From the NCBI RefSeq assembly GCF_001422205.1, contig NZ_LMMJ01000008.1, positions 1-52,913 on the forward strand: a stretch of 52,913 nt of DNA, read 5' to 3'. This DNA comes from Curtobacterium sp. Leaf261 (lineage in GTDB: Bacteria > Actinomycetota > Actinomycetes > Actinomycetales > Microbacteriaceae). This document shows, in pieces, positions 40,119 to 47,914 of the stretch; position 1 is the stretch's first letter; each line of letters opens with the position of its first letter. The notes below the pieces were generated by a model that did not search any database, was not told the DNA's origin, and was given only the letters and a program-made list of their open reading frames with translations. The position numbers were made by a program, and so were the translations under genes.

Positions 40119-41606
40119 ATGCCGACGCTGTCCAGTGCCACCCTCGCCACCATCACCGGAGTCCCCACACCCGACTACGACCGGTCCGCCGTGACCACCG
40201 GCATCGTGCACTTCGGTCTCGGGAACTTCCACCGCGCCCACCAGGCGATGTACCTCGACCGGTTGATGTCCGCCGGCGAGGCGCTCGACTTCGGCATCTG
40301 CGGGGTCGGGGTGATGCCGTCCGACATCCGGATGCGCGACGCACTCCGGGCACAGGACCACCTCTACACACTCGTGCTGAAGCACCCGGACGGTTCGCTC
40401 GAGCCCCGGGTCATCGGCTCGGTGCACGACTTCCGGTACGCACCGGACGACCCCGAGGCGGTGCTCGACGTGATGACCGCGCCGACCACGAGGATCGTCT
40501 CGCTCACCGTCACCGAGGGCGGCTACAACATCGACCACGTCACCGGGCAGTTCGTCCTCGACGCGCCGTCGGTGGCCGCCGACCTGCGGGACGGCGCCGT
40601 CCCGACGACGATGTTCGGGTTCGTGACGGAGGCGCTCCGGCGTCGTCGTGCGGCCGGGATCGAACCGTTCACCGTGATGTCGTGCGACAACATCCAGGGC
40701 AACGGCGACACGGCCCGTCAGACGATCGGCGCCTTCGCGACCGCGAAGGACCCCGAGCTCGGCGCGTGGATCGACGAGCACGTGGCGTTCCCGAACTCGA
40801 TGGTCGACCGGATCACCCCCGTGACGACCGACGCCGACCGGGCGATGGTCCGCGACGAGTTCGGGATCGACGACGCGTGGCCGGTCGTCGCGGAACCGTT
40901 CGAGCAGTGGGTGCTCGAGGACCACTTCACCCTCGGTCGGCCGCGGTACGAGGACGTCGGCGTGCAGGTCGTCGACGACGTCGTGCCGTACGAGCTGATG
41001 AAGCTCCGGCTCCTCAACGCGAGCCACCAGACGATGGCGTACTTCGGGATCCTGTCCGGGCACACGTACGCGCACGAGGCGACGGCCGACCCGCGCATCG
41101 CGACGATCCTCCGCCGGTACATGGACGAGGAGGGCACCCCGACGCTCGGCCCGGTCCCGGGGATCGACCTCGACGACTACAAGGCCACGCTCATGGAACG
41201 CTTCGGGAACCCGGCGATCGCGGACACGCTGGCCCGTCTCGCGGCGGAGTCGTCCGACCGCATCCCGAAGTGGCTGCTGCCCGTCGTCCGGAGCAACCTG
41301 GAGGCCGGTCGTCAGGTCGCGCTCTCCGCTGCCGTCGTCGCGAGCTGGGCCCGGTACGACGAGGGCGTGGACGAGCACGGCGATGTCATCGAGCCGGTCG
41401 ACCAGCTCCGCGACGTCCTGATGGCCGCGGCCCGGGAGCAGCACGCTGACCCGCTCGCGTTCCTGCGCAACCGCGAGGTCTTCGGGGACCTCGTCGACGA
41501 CGCGCGGTTCACCGAGCCCTACCTCGCGACGCTCGCCAGGCTGCACGAGCACGGCGCGCAGCAGACGCTCGCCGACGTGCTGGACGCCGCGGGCGCCGAT
41601 CGCTGA
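40119..41606 (+). CDS. mannitol dehydrogenase family protein
   Basis: A 495-residue long-chain polyol/hexuronate dehydrogenase (mannitol 2-dehydrogenase, fructuronate reductase group). IVHFGLGNFHRAHQAMYLDRLM (about 29-50) is the NAD-binding GxGxxxRAH start, VTEGGYNID and MSCDNIQGNGDTAR are cofactor-domain loops, and YELMKLRLLNASHQTMAYFG carries the catalytic Lys and His. It interconverts a 2-keto sugar or sugar acid with its polyol. The exact substrate cannot be read from the sequence. AGGAGG fixes the start. No transporter is adjacent, so it is a stand-alone gene after the PHP enzyme. Confidence 0.9.
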   Translation: MPTLSSATLATITGVPTPDYDRSAVTTGIVHFGLGNFHRAHQAMYLDRLMSAGEALDFGICGVGVMPSDIRMRDALRAQDHLYTLVLKHPDGSLEPRVIGSVHDFRYAPDDPEAVLDVMTAPTTRIVSLTVTEGGYNIDHVTGQFVLDAPSVAADLRDGAVPTTMFGFVTEALRRRRAAGIEPFTVMSCDNIQGNGDTARQTIGAFATAKDPELGAWIDEHVAFPNSMVDRITPVTTDADRAMVRDEFGIDDAWPVVAEPFEQWVLEDHFTLGRPRYEDVGVQVVDDVVPYELMKLRLLNASHQTMAYFGILSGHTYAHEATADPRIATILRRYMDEEGTPTLGPVPGIDLDDYKATLMERFGNPAIADTLARLAAESSDRIPKWLLPVVRSNLEAGRQVALSAAVVASWARYDEGVDEHGDVIEPVDQLRDVLMAAAREQHADPLAFLRNREVFGDLVDDARFTEPYLATLARLHEHGAQQTLADVLDAAGADR

Positions 41607-41660
41607 CGCGACCGCCTGACGGACTGACGGACTGACGGACGGACGGACTGACGGACTGGA
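41604..41660. repeat. 8-bp repeat GACTGACG carrying stop codons
   Basis: Several GACTGACG units. TGA triplets at 41604 (the stop), 41617, 41625, 41633 and 41649 cover all three frames and run straight into the palindrome at 41650. Confidence 0.8.
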
Positions 41661-41697
41661 GGGACGGTGCCAGCTGGCACCGTCCCTCCAGTCCGTC
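41650..41697. terminator. palindromic repeat family, copy 6: perfect 48-bp palindrome
   Basis: Twenty-four bases (gacggactggagggacggtg, then ccag) are followed directly by their exact reverse complement with no loop. It lies between the stops of convergent genes (41606 + and 41709 -). Confidence 0.92.
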
Positions 41698-41708
41698 CTG
41701 CGGTCGCG

Positions 41709-42980
41709 TCAGAACCGGATCGCGTCGATCGGTCGGACCCGGACCGCGATGATCGCCGGCAGCAGTCCGGCCAGTGCGCCGACGGCCACCGCGACGGCGA
41801 GGCCGAGGAGCGAGGCGGACAGTGGGAACCCGGGGACGTCGACGATCCCGCGGTCGTGGAGCCAGTCCGTCACGAGCGGGTTCTTCAGCGCGAGGATCGA
41901 CAGCGCGACGCCCGCGAACCCGGCCGCCGTCGTCGCGACGACGCTCTCGAGCATGATCGCGACGAACACCCTGGCCGCCGTGGCACCGAAGCTCCGCCGG
42001 ATGCCGATCTCGCGGACACGGGTCCGGATCGTGACGAGCGAGATGTTCACGAGTCCCAGCGCGCCGAGCACGAGGATGAGTCCCGCGGCGCCACCGACCA
42101 CGATGCGGAGCAGCAGGAGCGGATCCGGGCCGCCGAACGCCTTGTAGTCCTGGCGGTTGACGTCGACCTGCCAGCCGTCGCCCGCGGCCTTCGTGAGGTC
42201 GCTGCTGATGTGTCGCGTGAGCGCACGCGACGACGACGGCGGTACCCACGCCTCGTACTGGGTGTTCGACGAGAGGTCCGTCGCCGCCGTGGTCCCGGTG
42301 ACGATGCGCTGGACGGCGTCGGTGAGCATGATCGCGCTCGGTGACCCCGCGTACCCGCCCGGTGTCACGCCGATGACGACCGCGGTGGTCGCCGCGGACG
42401 TGGTCAGGGTGATCGTCGGGTGGGTGCGGAGGTCGGGGGAGCCGAGGTCCTTCCAGAACGCGGCGTCGATGATCACCGCCGGGGCGAGGCGGTCCCGGTC
42501 GTTCGGTCCGAACCAGGATCCCTCGGCGAGTCGGACTCGGTGCATGGTGCCGTAGTCGCGGTCGACCGCCTGGAGCGACACGTACGTGGACGCACCGTAC
42601 AGGGGGGTCTCCGCCTGGATGTTCGCGTTGCGGCTCCACCAGCGGATGTCGTAGCGGCGCATCTCCTGCGCGACCTCGTCCCCGAAGTCGTCCGGGATCG
42701 CCGGAGGGACCACGGCGGTGGACTCCGGCTGGTACGGATTGCCGATCGAGAGCAGCGCCGGGCGGCCGCTCTGCCGCTCGAACGACTCGGTGATCGCCTG
42801 CTGCGCGACACCGCTGACGGCCGCCACGGACGTCAGTGCGAGCACGGCGAGGCCGACGCCGATGAGGCTCATGAACACCCGTGCACGGTGGGACCGGAAC
42901 TCGCTCCAGGCCTCGATCACGGCCCCGACCACGAACGTCACCGCGCGCATCGGCAGACCGGGGGTCGTCTCGCGGGTCAT
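41709..42980 (-). CDS. ABC transporter permease, MacB/FtsX type
   Basis: A 423-residue permease with one N-terminal membrane helix (about 33-55), a large outside domain (about 60-290, MacB_PCD-like) and three C-terminal helices (about 295-320, 345-370, 390-415). LVTIRTRVREIGIRRSFGATAARV is the coupling segment that contacts the ATPase. This mechanotransmission type moves substrate on the outer side of the membrane. It overlaps the ATPase gene by ATGA. With that ATPase and the adaptor it forms a MacAB-like efflux pump; the substrate (drug, peptide or lipid) is unknown. Confidence 0.88.
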   Translation of the reverse strand: MTRETTPGLPMRAVTFVVGAVIEAWSEFRSHRARVFMSLIGVGLAVLALTSVAAVSGVAQQAITESFERQSGRPALLSIGNPYQPESTAVVPPAIPDDFGDEVAQEMRRYDIRWWSRNANIQAETPLYGASTYVSLQAVDRDYGTMHRVRLAEGSWFGPNDRDRLAPAVIIDAAFWKDLGSPDLRTHPTITLTTSAATTAVVIGVTPGGYAGSPSAIMLTDAVQRIVTGTTAATDLSSNTQYEAWVPPSSSRALTRHISSDLTKAAGDGWQVDVNRQDYKAFGGPDPLLLLRIVVGGAAGLILVLGALGLVNISLVTIRTRVREIGIRRSFGATAARVFVAIMLESVVATTAAGFAGVALSILALKNPLVTDWLHDRGIVDVPGFPLSASLLGLAVAVAVGALAGLLPAIIAVRVRPIDAIRF

Positions 42981-43687
42981 GCGTGCACCCCGTCGACGAG
43001 GGCTCGACGGTCGGAGCGGAGCACCCCGGCGTCGAGCCGGTAGTGCCGCCGGGCGAGCGCCGCGATGTTCGGGTCGTGGGTGATCGTGATGAGCGCGGCA
43101 CCGGAGGACTCGACCGCCTCGTCGAGGAGCTCCATGATGACGTTGCCGGTCTCCACGTCGAGCGCTCCGGTCGGCTCGTCGGCGAGGATCAGCCGCGGAC
43201 GGCGGACGAGTGCCCGCGCGATCGCGACGCGCTGCTGCTCGCCGCCGGACATCCGACTCGGGATCGACTCCGCACGGGCGGTCAGCCCGACGCGGTCGAG
43301 CATCTCCATCGCGACGCGCTCACGGCGCCAGAAGTCCCGTCCGGCGCTGAACAGCAGCGGCGTCATCACGTTCTCGAGCGCCGTCCGGCCCGGCAGCAGG
43401 TTGAACTGCTGGAACACGAACCCGACGTCGCGGCCCCGGCGGACGTCGCGCTGCCTGCTGCTCATCCGTTCGAGCGGCACGTCGTCGAACACGAGCCGAC
43501 CCGACGTCGGCTCGTCGAGGAGTCCGAGCAGGTTGAGGAGCGTCGACTTGCCGCTGCCCGATCGTCCGACGATGCTGACGTGGTCGCCCGCGCCGACCTC
43601 GAGGTCGATGCCGCGGAGGATGTGGAGCGGCTCGGCGTCCGGCAGCGTCACAGTGCGGGTGACCTGCTCGAGCCGGAGGAGGCTCAC
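42977..43687 (-). CDS. ABC transporter ATP-binding protein, MacB/LolD type
   Basis: A 236-residue ATPase. GRSGSGKST (41-49) is Walker A, MSGGEQQRVAIARAL (about 143) the ABC signature, LILADEPTGALD (about 164) Walker B with the catalytic Glu, and ITHDPNIAALA the switch His. VGFVFQQFNLLPGRTALENV is the Q-loop region characteristic of LolD/MacB ATPases. It overlaps the adaptor gene (GTGA) upstream and the permease gene (ATGA) downstream, so the three are translated together. Start GTG 43687. Confidence 0.93.
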   Translation of the reverse strand: MSLLRLEQVTRTVTLPDAEPLHILRGIDLEVGAGDHVSIVGRSGSGKSTLLNLLGLLDEPTSGRLVFDDVPLERMSSRQRDVRRGRDVGFVFQQFNLLPGRTALENVMTPLLFSAGRDFWRRERVAMEMLDRVGLTARAESIPSRMSGGEQQRVAIARALVRRPRLILADEPTGALDVETGNVIMELLDEAVESSGAALITITHDPNIAALARRHYRLDAGVLRSDRRALVDGVHA

Positions 43688-44688
43688 TGGCCGCTGCCGT
43701 TCGCGCTACCGTCGCTGCTGCTCGAGCCGGGGACGAACTCCAGGACGTCCTCGCCCTCGCTGAGCCCCTTCGTCACCTCGACGACCTTGCCGTCGGTGAC
43801 GCCGAGCGTGACGTCGTGCGACTCCGGCTTGCCCTTCGACCCCGCCGTGTACACGACGCCGTCGCCGCCCGGGGCGCCCTCGACCGCGGTGACCGGCACG
43901 GTGAGGGCGTTCTCCGCGACACCGCCCGACACCGTGAGCTTCGCGGCGATCCCGCTGAACACGGTCGTGTCCGCGGGCACGGCGCACCGGACCGTCGTGG
44001 TGGCCGCGCTGCCGGAGCCGCCCGAGTCACCCGAGGTGTCGGCGGAACCGGAGCCGGAGCCGGAGTCCGAGCCGGATCCGGATCCGGCGAGCGGGGTCGT
44101 GATCGTCAGGTTCGTGCAGGTGAACGGTCTCGGTCCGCCGGTCACGGTCACCGAGCCCTCGGTCGGACGGTTCACCAGGCGGTACTGCTGCTCCGGCGGC
44201 ATCGAGCCGACGATGCTGAAGGTCGGCGGGGCCACCTGCGCCAGGACGTCCCCGACGGCGAGGTCCTGCCCAGCGAGCACCGGGACGTCGCTCACGGTGC
44301 CAGCGGTCGTGGTGGTCAGGGTGACGATGCGCGCCGCGCCGGGCGTGCCGTCCGCGGCGACCGGCTGGACCCGGATGGTCGCGACAGCCCCGTTCGCGGC
44401 GATCGCCTGCCCGGGTGTCACGAGGACCTTGACGACCTGGCCCGCTGCCGTCGCGCGGACGGCGGTCGCGGCGTCGGCGGTGACGCTGGCGTCGATGACC
44501 ACGTCGCTCTTCACCGTCCCCTTGGACACCTGCACGGTCTGGTCCACGACGGAGCCGGTGGGCACCGCGGCGTCCGATGCCTGCGTGAGTCCGCCGAAGA
44601 ACGCGAGCTTCACGAGGGCGGCGGCGATCACGGCGAAGAGCAGGAGCCGGAGCACCGGGAGGATCCATCGGCGGCGGGTGGTGTGCAT
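43684..44688 (-). CDS. efflux adaptor (MacA/HlyD-like membrane fusion protein)
   Basis: A 334-residue protein. The N-terminal signal-anchor is about residues 8-28 (LPVLRLLLFAVIAAALVKLAFFGG). The lipoyl-like domain is VRATAAGQVVKVLVTPGQAIAANGAVATI (about 75-105) and its second half VTLTTTTAGTVSDVPVLAGQDLAVGDVLAQV. An unusual Gly/Ser/Asp run (AGSGSGSDSGSGSGSADTSGDSGG) interrupts the beta-barrel region. GVVYTAGSKGKPESHDVTLGVTDGKVVEVTKGLSEGEDVLEF is the membrane-proximal domain. It links the permease to the cell wall side. ATG 44688 has AGGGGA at a 6-base spacing. Confidence 0.82.
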   Translation of the reverse strand: MHTTRRRWILPVLRLLLFAVIAAALVKLAFFGGLTQASDAAVPTGSVVDQTVQVSKGTVKSDVVIDASVTADAATAVRATAAGQVVKVLVTPGQAIAANGAVATIRVQPVAADGTPGAARIVTLTTTTAGTVSDVPVLAGQDLAVGDVLAQVAPPTFSIVGSMPPEQQYRLVNRPTEGSVTVTGGPRPFTCTNLTITTPLAGSGSGSDSGSGSGSADTSGDSGGSGSAATTTVRCAVPADTTVFSGIAAKLTVSGGVAENALTVPVTAVEGAPGGDGVVYTAGSKGKPESHDVTLGVTDGKVVEVTKGLSEGEDVLEFVPGSSSSDGSANGSGQ

Positions 44689-44860
44689 CGGTGGTCCCCT
44701 GTCGTTCGGGCGGACGGTCTCCCCGTCGGCCGGCACTCTGAGCGTAGTGAACGGCGAGGATCCATCAGGTCAATCAAGAGGATGATCTGTGGCTGCCGTG
44801 ACCGGGACTCGGTGCCGTGTGCGGCCACTGGATGGAGGTTGCGCAGCCGCTGATCGTCGG

Positions 44861-44866
44861 TAGCAT
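44861..44866 (+). promoter_or_regulatory. -10 box of the catabolic operon (TAGCAT)
   Basis: TAGCAT lies 69 bases upstream of the ATG at 44936 and just before the TCCTATAGGA palindrome. No clear -35 box is seen. Confidence 0.45.
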
Positions 44867-44867
44867 C

Positions 44868-44877
44868 TCCTATAGGA
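44868..44877. promoter_or_regulatory. GntR operator candidate (TCCTATAGGA)
   Basis: A perfect 10-bp palindrome at the expected transcription start of the operon. It is of the kind bound by FCD-type GntR regulators, and one is encoded at 49343-50062. Confidence 0.6.
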
Positions 44878-44935
44878 TCTATGTCTCGAAGCCGAGGCCG
44901 CGATCGACCCTCTCGAACGACTGCAACGGAGCAAG

Positions 44936-45871
44936 ATGCCGCAGAGCGCTGCCTTCACCGCCGACACGTGGCCGATCGCCACCTGCATGCACGGGTTCAC
45001 GCCCATCGCCCCCGACGGCGTGGCGATGCACGACGCCGCCCCGGAGGTCTGGGACGACATGTTCACCCAGATCGAGGACGTCGGGTTCACCCTCGCGGAG
45101 CTGGCGGACAGCCACGTCCGTCCCGCCGACCTCGAGGCCTCGCGCCGCGACGAGTTCCTCGCCATCGCGAAGTCGCACGGCGTCGGCGTCCCGTCCGTGC
45201 ACCTGCAGCGTCGGAGCATCATCATGCCGGGGCACGAGGAGAGCAACCTCGACTACGCGCACCGCACGATCGACGCGTGCGCCGAGTGGGGCATGCAGGT
45301 GTTCTCAACGGGCCTCCACCAGCCGTTCAACGACGCCCAGAAGCAGGCGCTGTGGTTCTGGACGGCGCAGGGCCCGAAGGACCCCGACGACCCGGACGTG
45401 TGGAACGCCGCCGTCACCCGACTCCGCGAGCTCGGTCGGCACGCCGGGGACCTCGGGCTCCGGATGTCCCTCGAGATGTACGAGGACACCTACCTCGGCA
45501 CGGCCGACAGCGCCGTCCGGCTCGTCGAGGAGATCGGCCTCGACAACGTCGGCCTGAACCCCGACGTGGCGAACCTGATCCGCCTGCACCGCCCGGTCGA
45601 GAACTGGCGCGAGCTGTTCGCCAAGACGCTGCCGTACGCGAACTACATGCACGTCAAGAACTACACGCGCGACGAGGCTGCCGACCAGAGCTGGGCGACC
45701 TCGGTCCCGTCGACGATGGAGACCGGGCTCATCAACTACCGGCAGGTGTTCCGCGACGCCGTGGACGCCGGGTTCGACGGGATCATCATGACCGAGCAGT
45801 ACGGCGGGGACAGCCTCGGCGTCTGCGCGACCAACCAGCGCTACATCCGCACACTGCTCCCCAAGGGCTGA
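44936..45871 (+). CDS. sugar phosphate isomerase/epimerase family protein (TIM barrel)
   Basis: A 311-residue xylose-isomerase-like TIM barrel. The likely metal ligands are Glu in RMSLEMYEDTYLG, Asp in VGLNPDVANLI, His in NYMHVKNYTRD and Glu in GIIMTEQYGGD. FTLAELADSHVRP and PSVHLQRRSIIMPG are barrel strands near the active site. Members isomerise, epimerise or cleave keto-sugars and keto-acids; the true reaction here is unknown. It is the first gene of the operon 44936-49291. GGAG lies 4 bases before the ATG. Confidence 0.85.
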   Translation: MPQSAAFTADTWPIATCMHGFTPIAPDGVAMHDAAPEVWDDMFTQIEDVGFTLAELADSHVRPADLEASRRDEFLAIAKSHGVGVPSVHLQRRSIIMPGHEESNLDYAHRTIDACAEWGMQVFSTGLHQPFNDAQKQALWFWTAQGPKDPDDPDVWNAAVTRLRELGRHAGDLGLRMSLEMYEDTYLGTADSAVRLVEEIGLDNVGLNPDVANLIRLHRPVENWRELFAKTLPYANYMHVKNYTRDEAADQSWATSVPSTMETGLINYRQVFRDAVDAGFDGIIMTEQYGGDSLGVCATNQRYIRTLLPKG

Positions 45872-45883
45872 GGAAGAAGCACC

Positions 45884-46951
45884 ATGAGCATCGAGATCAA
45901 GACCATCGCCATCGTCGGGTCCGGGTACATGGGCGGCGGGATCGCCCAGGTCCTCGCGCTCTCCGGCGCCACCGTCCGGATCGCCGACATCTCCGAGGAG
46001 ATCGCGCGGAAGAACTACGACCGGCTCCTCGAGGAGGCGGCGCAGTTCGTCGCCGACGACCTGTTCCCGGCCGACGCCGTCGAGCGCATCCGCGCGAACG
46101 TCAGTCCCGCCGCCTCGATCGAGGAGGCCGTCGCGGACGCCGACTTCATCGAGGAGGCGGTCCCGGAGAAGCTCGAGATCAAGCACGCGACCCTCGCCCG
46201 GATCAGCGCTGCGGCCCGGCCGGACGCGGTGATCGGCTCGAACACCTCCACGATCCTCATCGGGTCGTTGGCCGAGGCGGTGACGAACCCCGAGCGGTTC
46301 CTCGGGGTGCACTTCTCGAACCCCGCGCCGTTCATCCCCGGTGTCGAGGTCATCCCGCACGCCACCACGGCCGAGTCCGCGATCGCCGCCGCCGAGCAGG
46401 TCGTCGCCGCGACGGGCAAGGAGACCGCGCGCGTCAAGGACTCGACCGGCTTCGTGCTCAACCGCCTGCAGTACGCGCTCTTCGCCGAGGCGACGCAGAT
46501 CGCCGACGAGGGCATCGCGAGCCCGTCGGACATCGACACGATCGTCCGCACCACCTTTGGCTTCCGACTGCCGGTGTTCGGTCCGTTCGCGATCGCCGAC
46601 ATGGCCGGGCTCGACGTCTACGCCTTCTGCTACGAGTCCCTGCAGACCCGCTGGCCGGAACGGTTCGCGACGCCGGACTCCCTGCAGAAGCTCGTCGACG
46701 CCGGCAAGTTCGGGACGAAGTCCGGCGCCGGGTACCTCGACGTCCCGGCCGACCGGACGCCGGAGCTCGTGGCGTACCGGAACCGGGCCTACGTGGCGAT
46801 CAAGAAGCTCATGGACGAGCTCGGTCCGGCACCGATCGGGCCCGCGAGCACGGAAGCGCCCGCGACGAGCACGGAGGCAGCCGCAATCAGCACGGAGGCA
46901 GCAGGAAGCAGCACGGAGGCAGCCGCGAGCAGCACGGAGGCACACGGATGA
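45884..46951 (+). CDS. 3-hydroxyacyl-CoA dehydrogenase family protein with repeat tail
   Basis: A 355-residue NAD-dependent dehydrogenase. VGSGYMGGGIA (11-21) is the Rossmann loop, ADFIEEAVPE and SNTSTILIGSLAEAVTNPERFLGVHFSNPAPFIPGVEVI the 3HCDH NAD-domain motifs with the catalytic His/Asn, and STGFVLNRLQYALFAEA the start of the C-terminal helical domain. L-gulonate 3-dehydrogenase and carnitine dehydrogenase belong to the same fold, so a small hydroxy acid may be the substrate. The last 35 residues are five copies of a heptad like STEAAAI, encoded by a 21-bp tandem array. It starts 12 bases after the isomerase gene. Confidence 0.83.
   Translation: MSIEIKTIAIVGSGYMGGGIAQVLALSGATVRIADISEEIARKNYDRLLEEAAQFVADDLFPADAVERIRANVSPAASIEEAVADADFIEEAVPEKLEIKHATLARISAAARPDAVIGSNTSTILIGSLAEAVTNPERFLGVHFSNPAPFIPGVEVIPHATTAESAIAAAEQVVAATGKETARVKDSTGFVLNRLQYALFAEATQIADEGIASPSDIDTIVRTTFGFRLPVFGPFAIADMAGLDVYAFCYESLQTRWPERFATPDSLQKLVDAGKFGTKSGAGYLDVPADRTPELVAYRNRAYVAIKKLMDELGPAPIGPASTEAPATSTEAAAISTEAAGSSTEAAASSTEAHG
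46847..46951 (+). repeat. 21-bp coding tandem array (5 copies) with internal GGAGG
   Basis: Units start at 46847, 46868, 46889, 46910 and 46931 (agcacggaggcagccgc core). They encode the C-terminal tail of the dehydrogenase, and the last unit includes its stop. The last GGAGG (46936-46940) serves as the ribosome site of the next gene at 46948. Confidence 0.93.
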
Positions 46952-47715
46952 GCGCCTTCCCGGAGCACCGCAGCGTCGTCCTGACCGGTGCCGCCTCGCC
47001 GCGGGGCATCGGCCGCGCGACCGCACACCACCTCGCCGAGCTCGGCTGGGACATCGGCATCATCGACCTCGACGACGCCGCGGCGAAGGCCGTCGCCGCG
47101 GAGATCGCCGCGCAGCACGGGGTCACCGCGGCCGGAGCCGGGGCCGACGTCGCGGACGAGGCCCAGGTGCGCACCGCCTTCGACGAGCTCGAGGCAGCGC
47201 TCCCGCAGCTCGTCGCACTCGTCAACCTCGCCGGGGTCTCGTCGCCCGTGCCGTACCTCGAGGTGACGGCGGGCGAGTGGCAGCGCGTCATGGACATCAA
47301 CCTCGGCGGGGTGCACCACGCCACCCGCCGCGCCGTCGAGTCCATGGTCCCGAACGGCGTCGGACGTGTCGTCAGCCTGTCCTCCGTCTCCGCCCAGCGC
47401 GGCGGCGGGACCTTCAGCAAGACCGCCTACTCCGCGGCGAAGGCCGGCGTCATCGGCTTCTCCCGGAGCGTCGCCCGCGAGCTCGGGCACGACGGCATCA
47501 CCGTCAACGTCGTCTCGCCCGGTCCCATCGACACGGACATCATGGGCGGCACGCTGACCGAGGAGCGCAAGACGGCGATGGCTGCCGACGGCGTGCTCAC
47601 CCGGATCGGCACCCCGCGCGACATCGCAGCCGCGATCGCGTACCTGATCAGCGAGGACGCCGGATTCGTGACGGGCCAGACCCTGAACGTCGACGGCGGC
47701 CTCTACATGCACTGA
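46948..47715 (+). CDS. SDR family oxidoreductase
   Basis: A 255-residue classical short-chain dehydrogenase. VLTGAASPRGIGRA (11-24) is the TGxxxGxG loop, IIDLDD the cofactor-selecting strand (Asp suggests NAD), NLAGVSSP the NAG position with Leu, and Tyr161-SAA-Lys165 the catalytic pair with the VVSLSSVSAQ serine. The C-terminus DAGFVTGQTLNVDGGLYM is typical of 3-oxoacyl-ACP-reductase-like sugar dehydrogenases. It overlaps the previous gene by ATGA, and its Shine-Dalgarno lies in the repeat array. Substrate unknown but probably the same pathway. Confidence 0.9.
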   Translation: MSAFPEHRSVVLTGAASPRGIGRATAHHLAELGWDIGIIDLDDAAAKAVAAEIAAQHGVTAAGAGADVADEAQVRTAFDELEAALPQLVALVNLAGVSSPVPYLEVTAGEWQRVMDINLGGVHHATRRAVESMVPNGVGRVVSLSSVSAQRGGGTFSKTAYSAAKAGVIGFSRSVARELGHDGITVNVVSPGPIDTDIMGGTLTEERKTAMAADGVLTRIGTPRDIAAAIAYLISEDAGFVTGQTLNVDGGLYMH

Positions 47716-47725
47716 TCGATCCATC

Positions 47726-47827
47726 GTGCACGGTCCCTGGTCGAAGTCCCGCATCCTCATCCTCGCGCTCGGCGTCGTCCTCGTCGGCGTCGGCGTGTGG
47801 ATGATCCTGCCCGGTCTCACCGGCTGA
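47726..47827 (+). CDS. small membrane peptide of 33 residues
   Basis: A short frame (start GTG 47726) encoding HGPWSKSRILILALGVVLVG and then VGVWMILPGLTG: a basic start and one membrane helix. Almost every codon ends in G or C as in neighbouring genes, and the frame fills the SDR-MFS gap in the same direction. No family is recognised. There is no strong ribosome site, so it is less certain than its neighbours. It may assist the MFS transporter. Confidence 0.45.
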   Translation: MHGPWSKSRILILALGVVLVGVGVWMILPGLTG

Positions 47828-47836
47828 GGCGGAGCA

Positions 47837-47885
47837 CACCACCCGGCGCCGTCCAGCACCACCCGGCGCCGTCCAGCACCACCCG
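47837..47885. repeat. 20-bp direct repeat (2.5 copies)
   Basis: caccacccggcgccgtccag at 47837 and 47857, with a partial copy at 47877. It lies just before the MFS ribosome site. Confidence 0.85.
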
Positions 47886-47914
47886 CGTGACGTGCAACTC
47901 AAAGGAGAGTTCCC

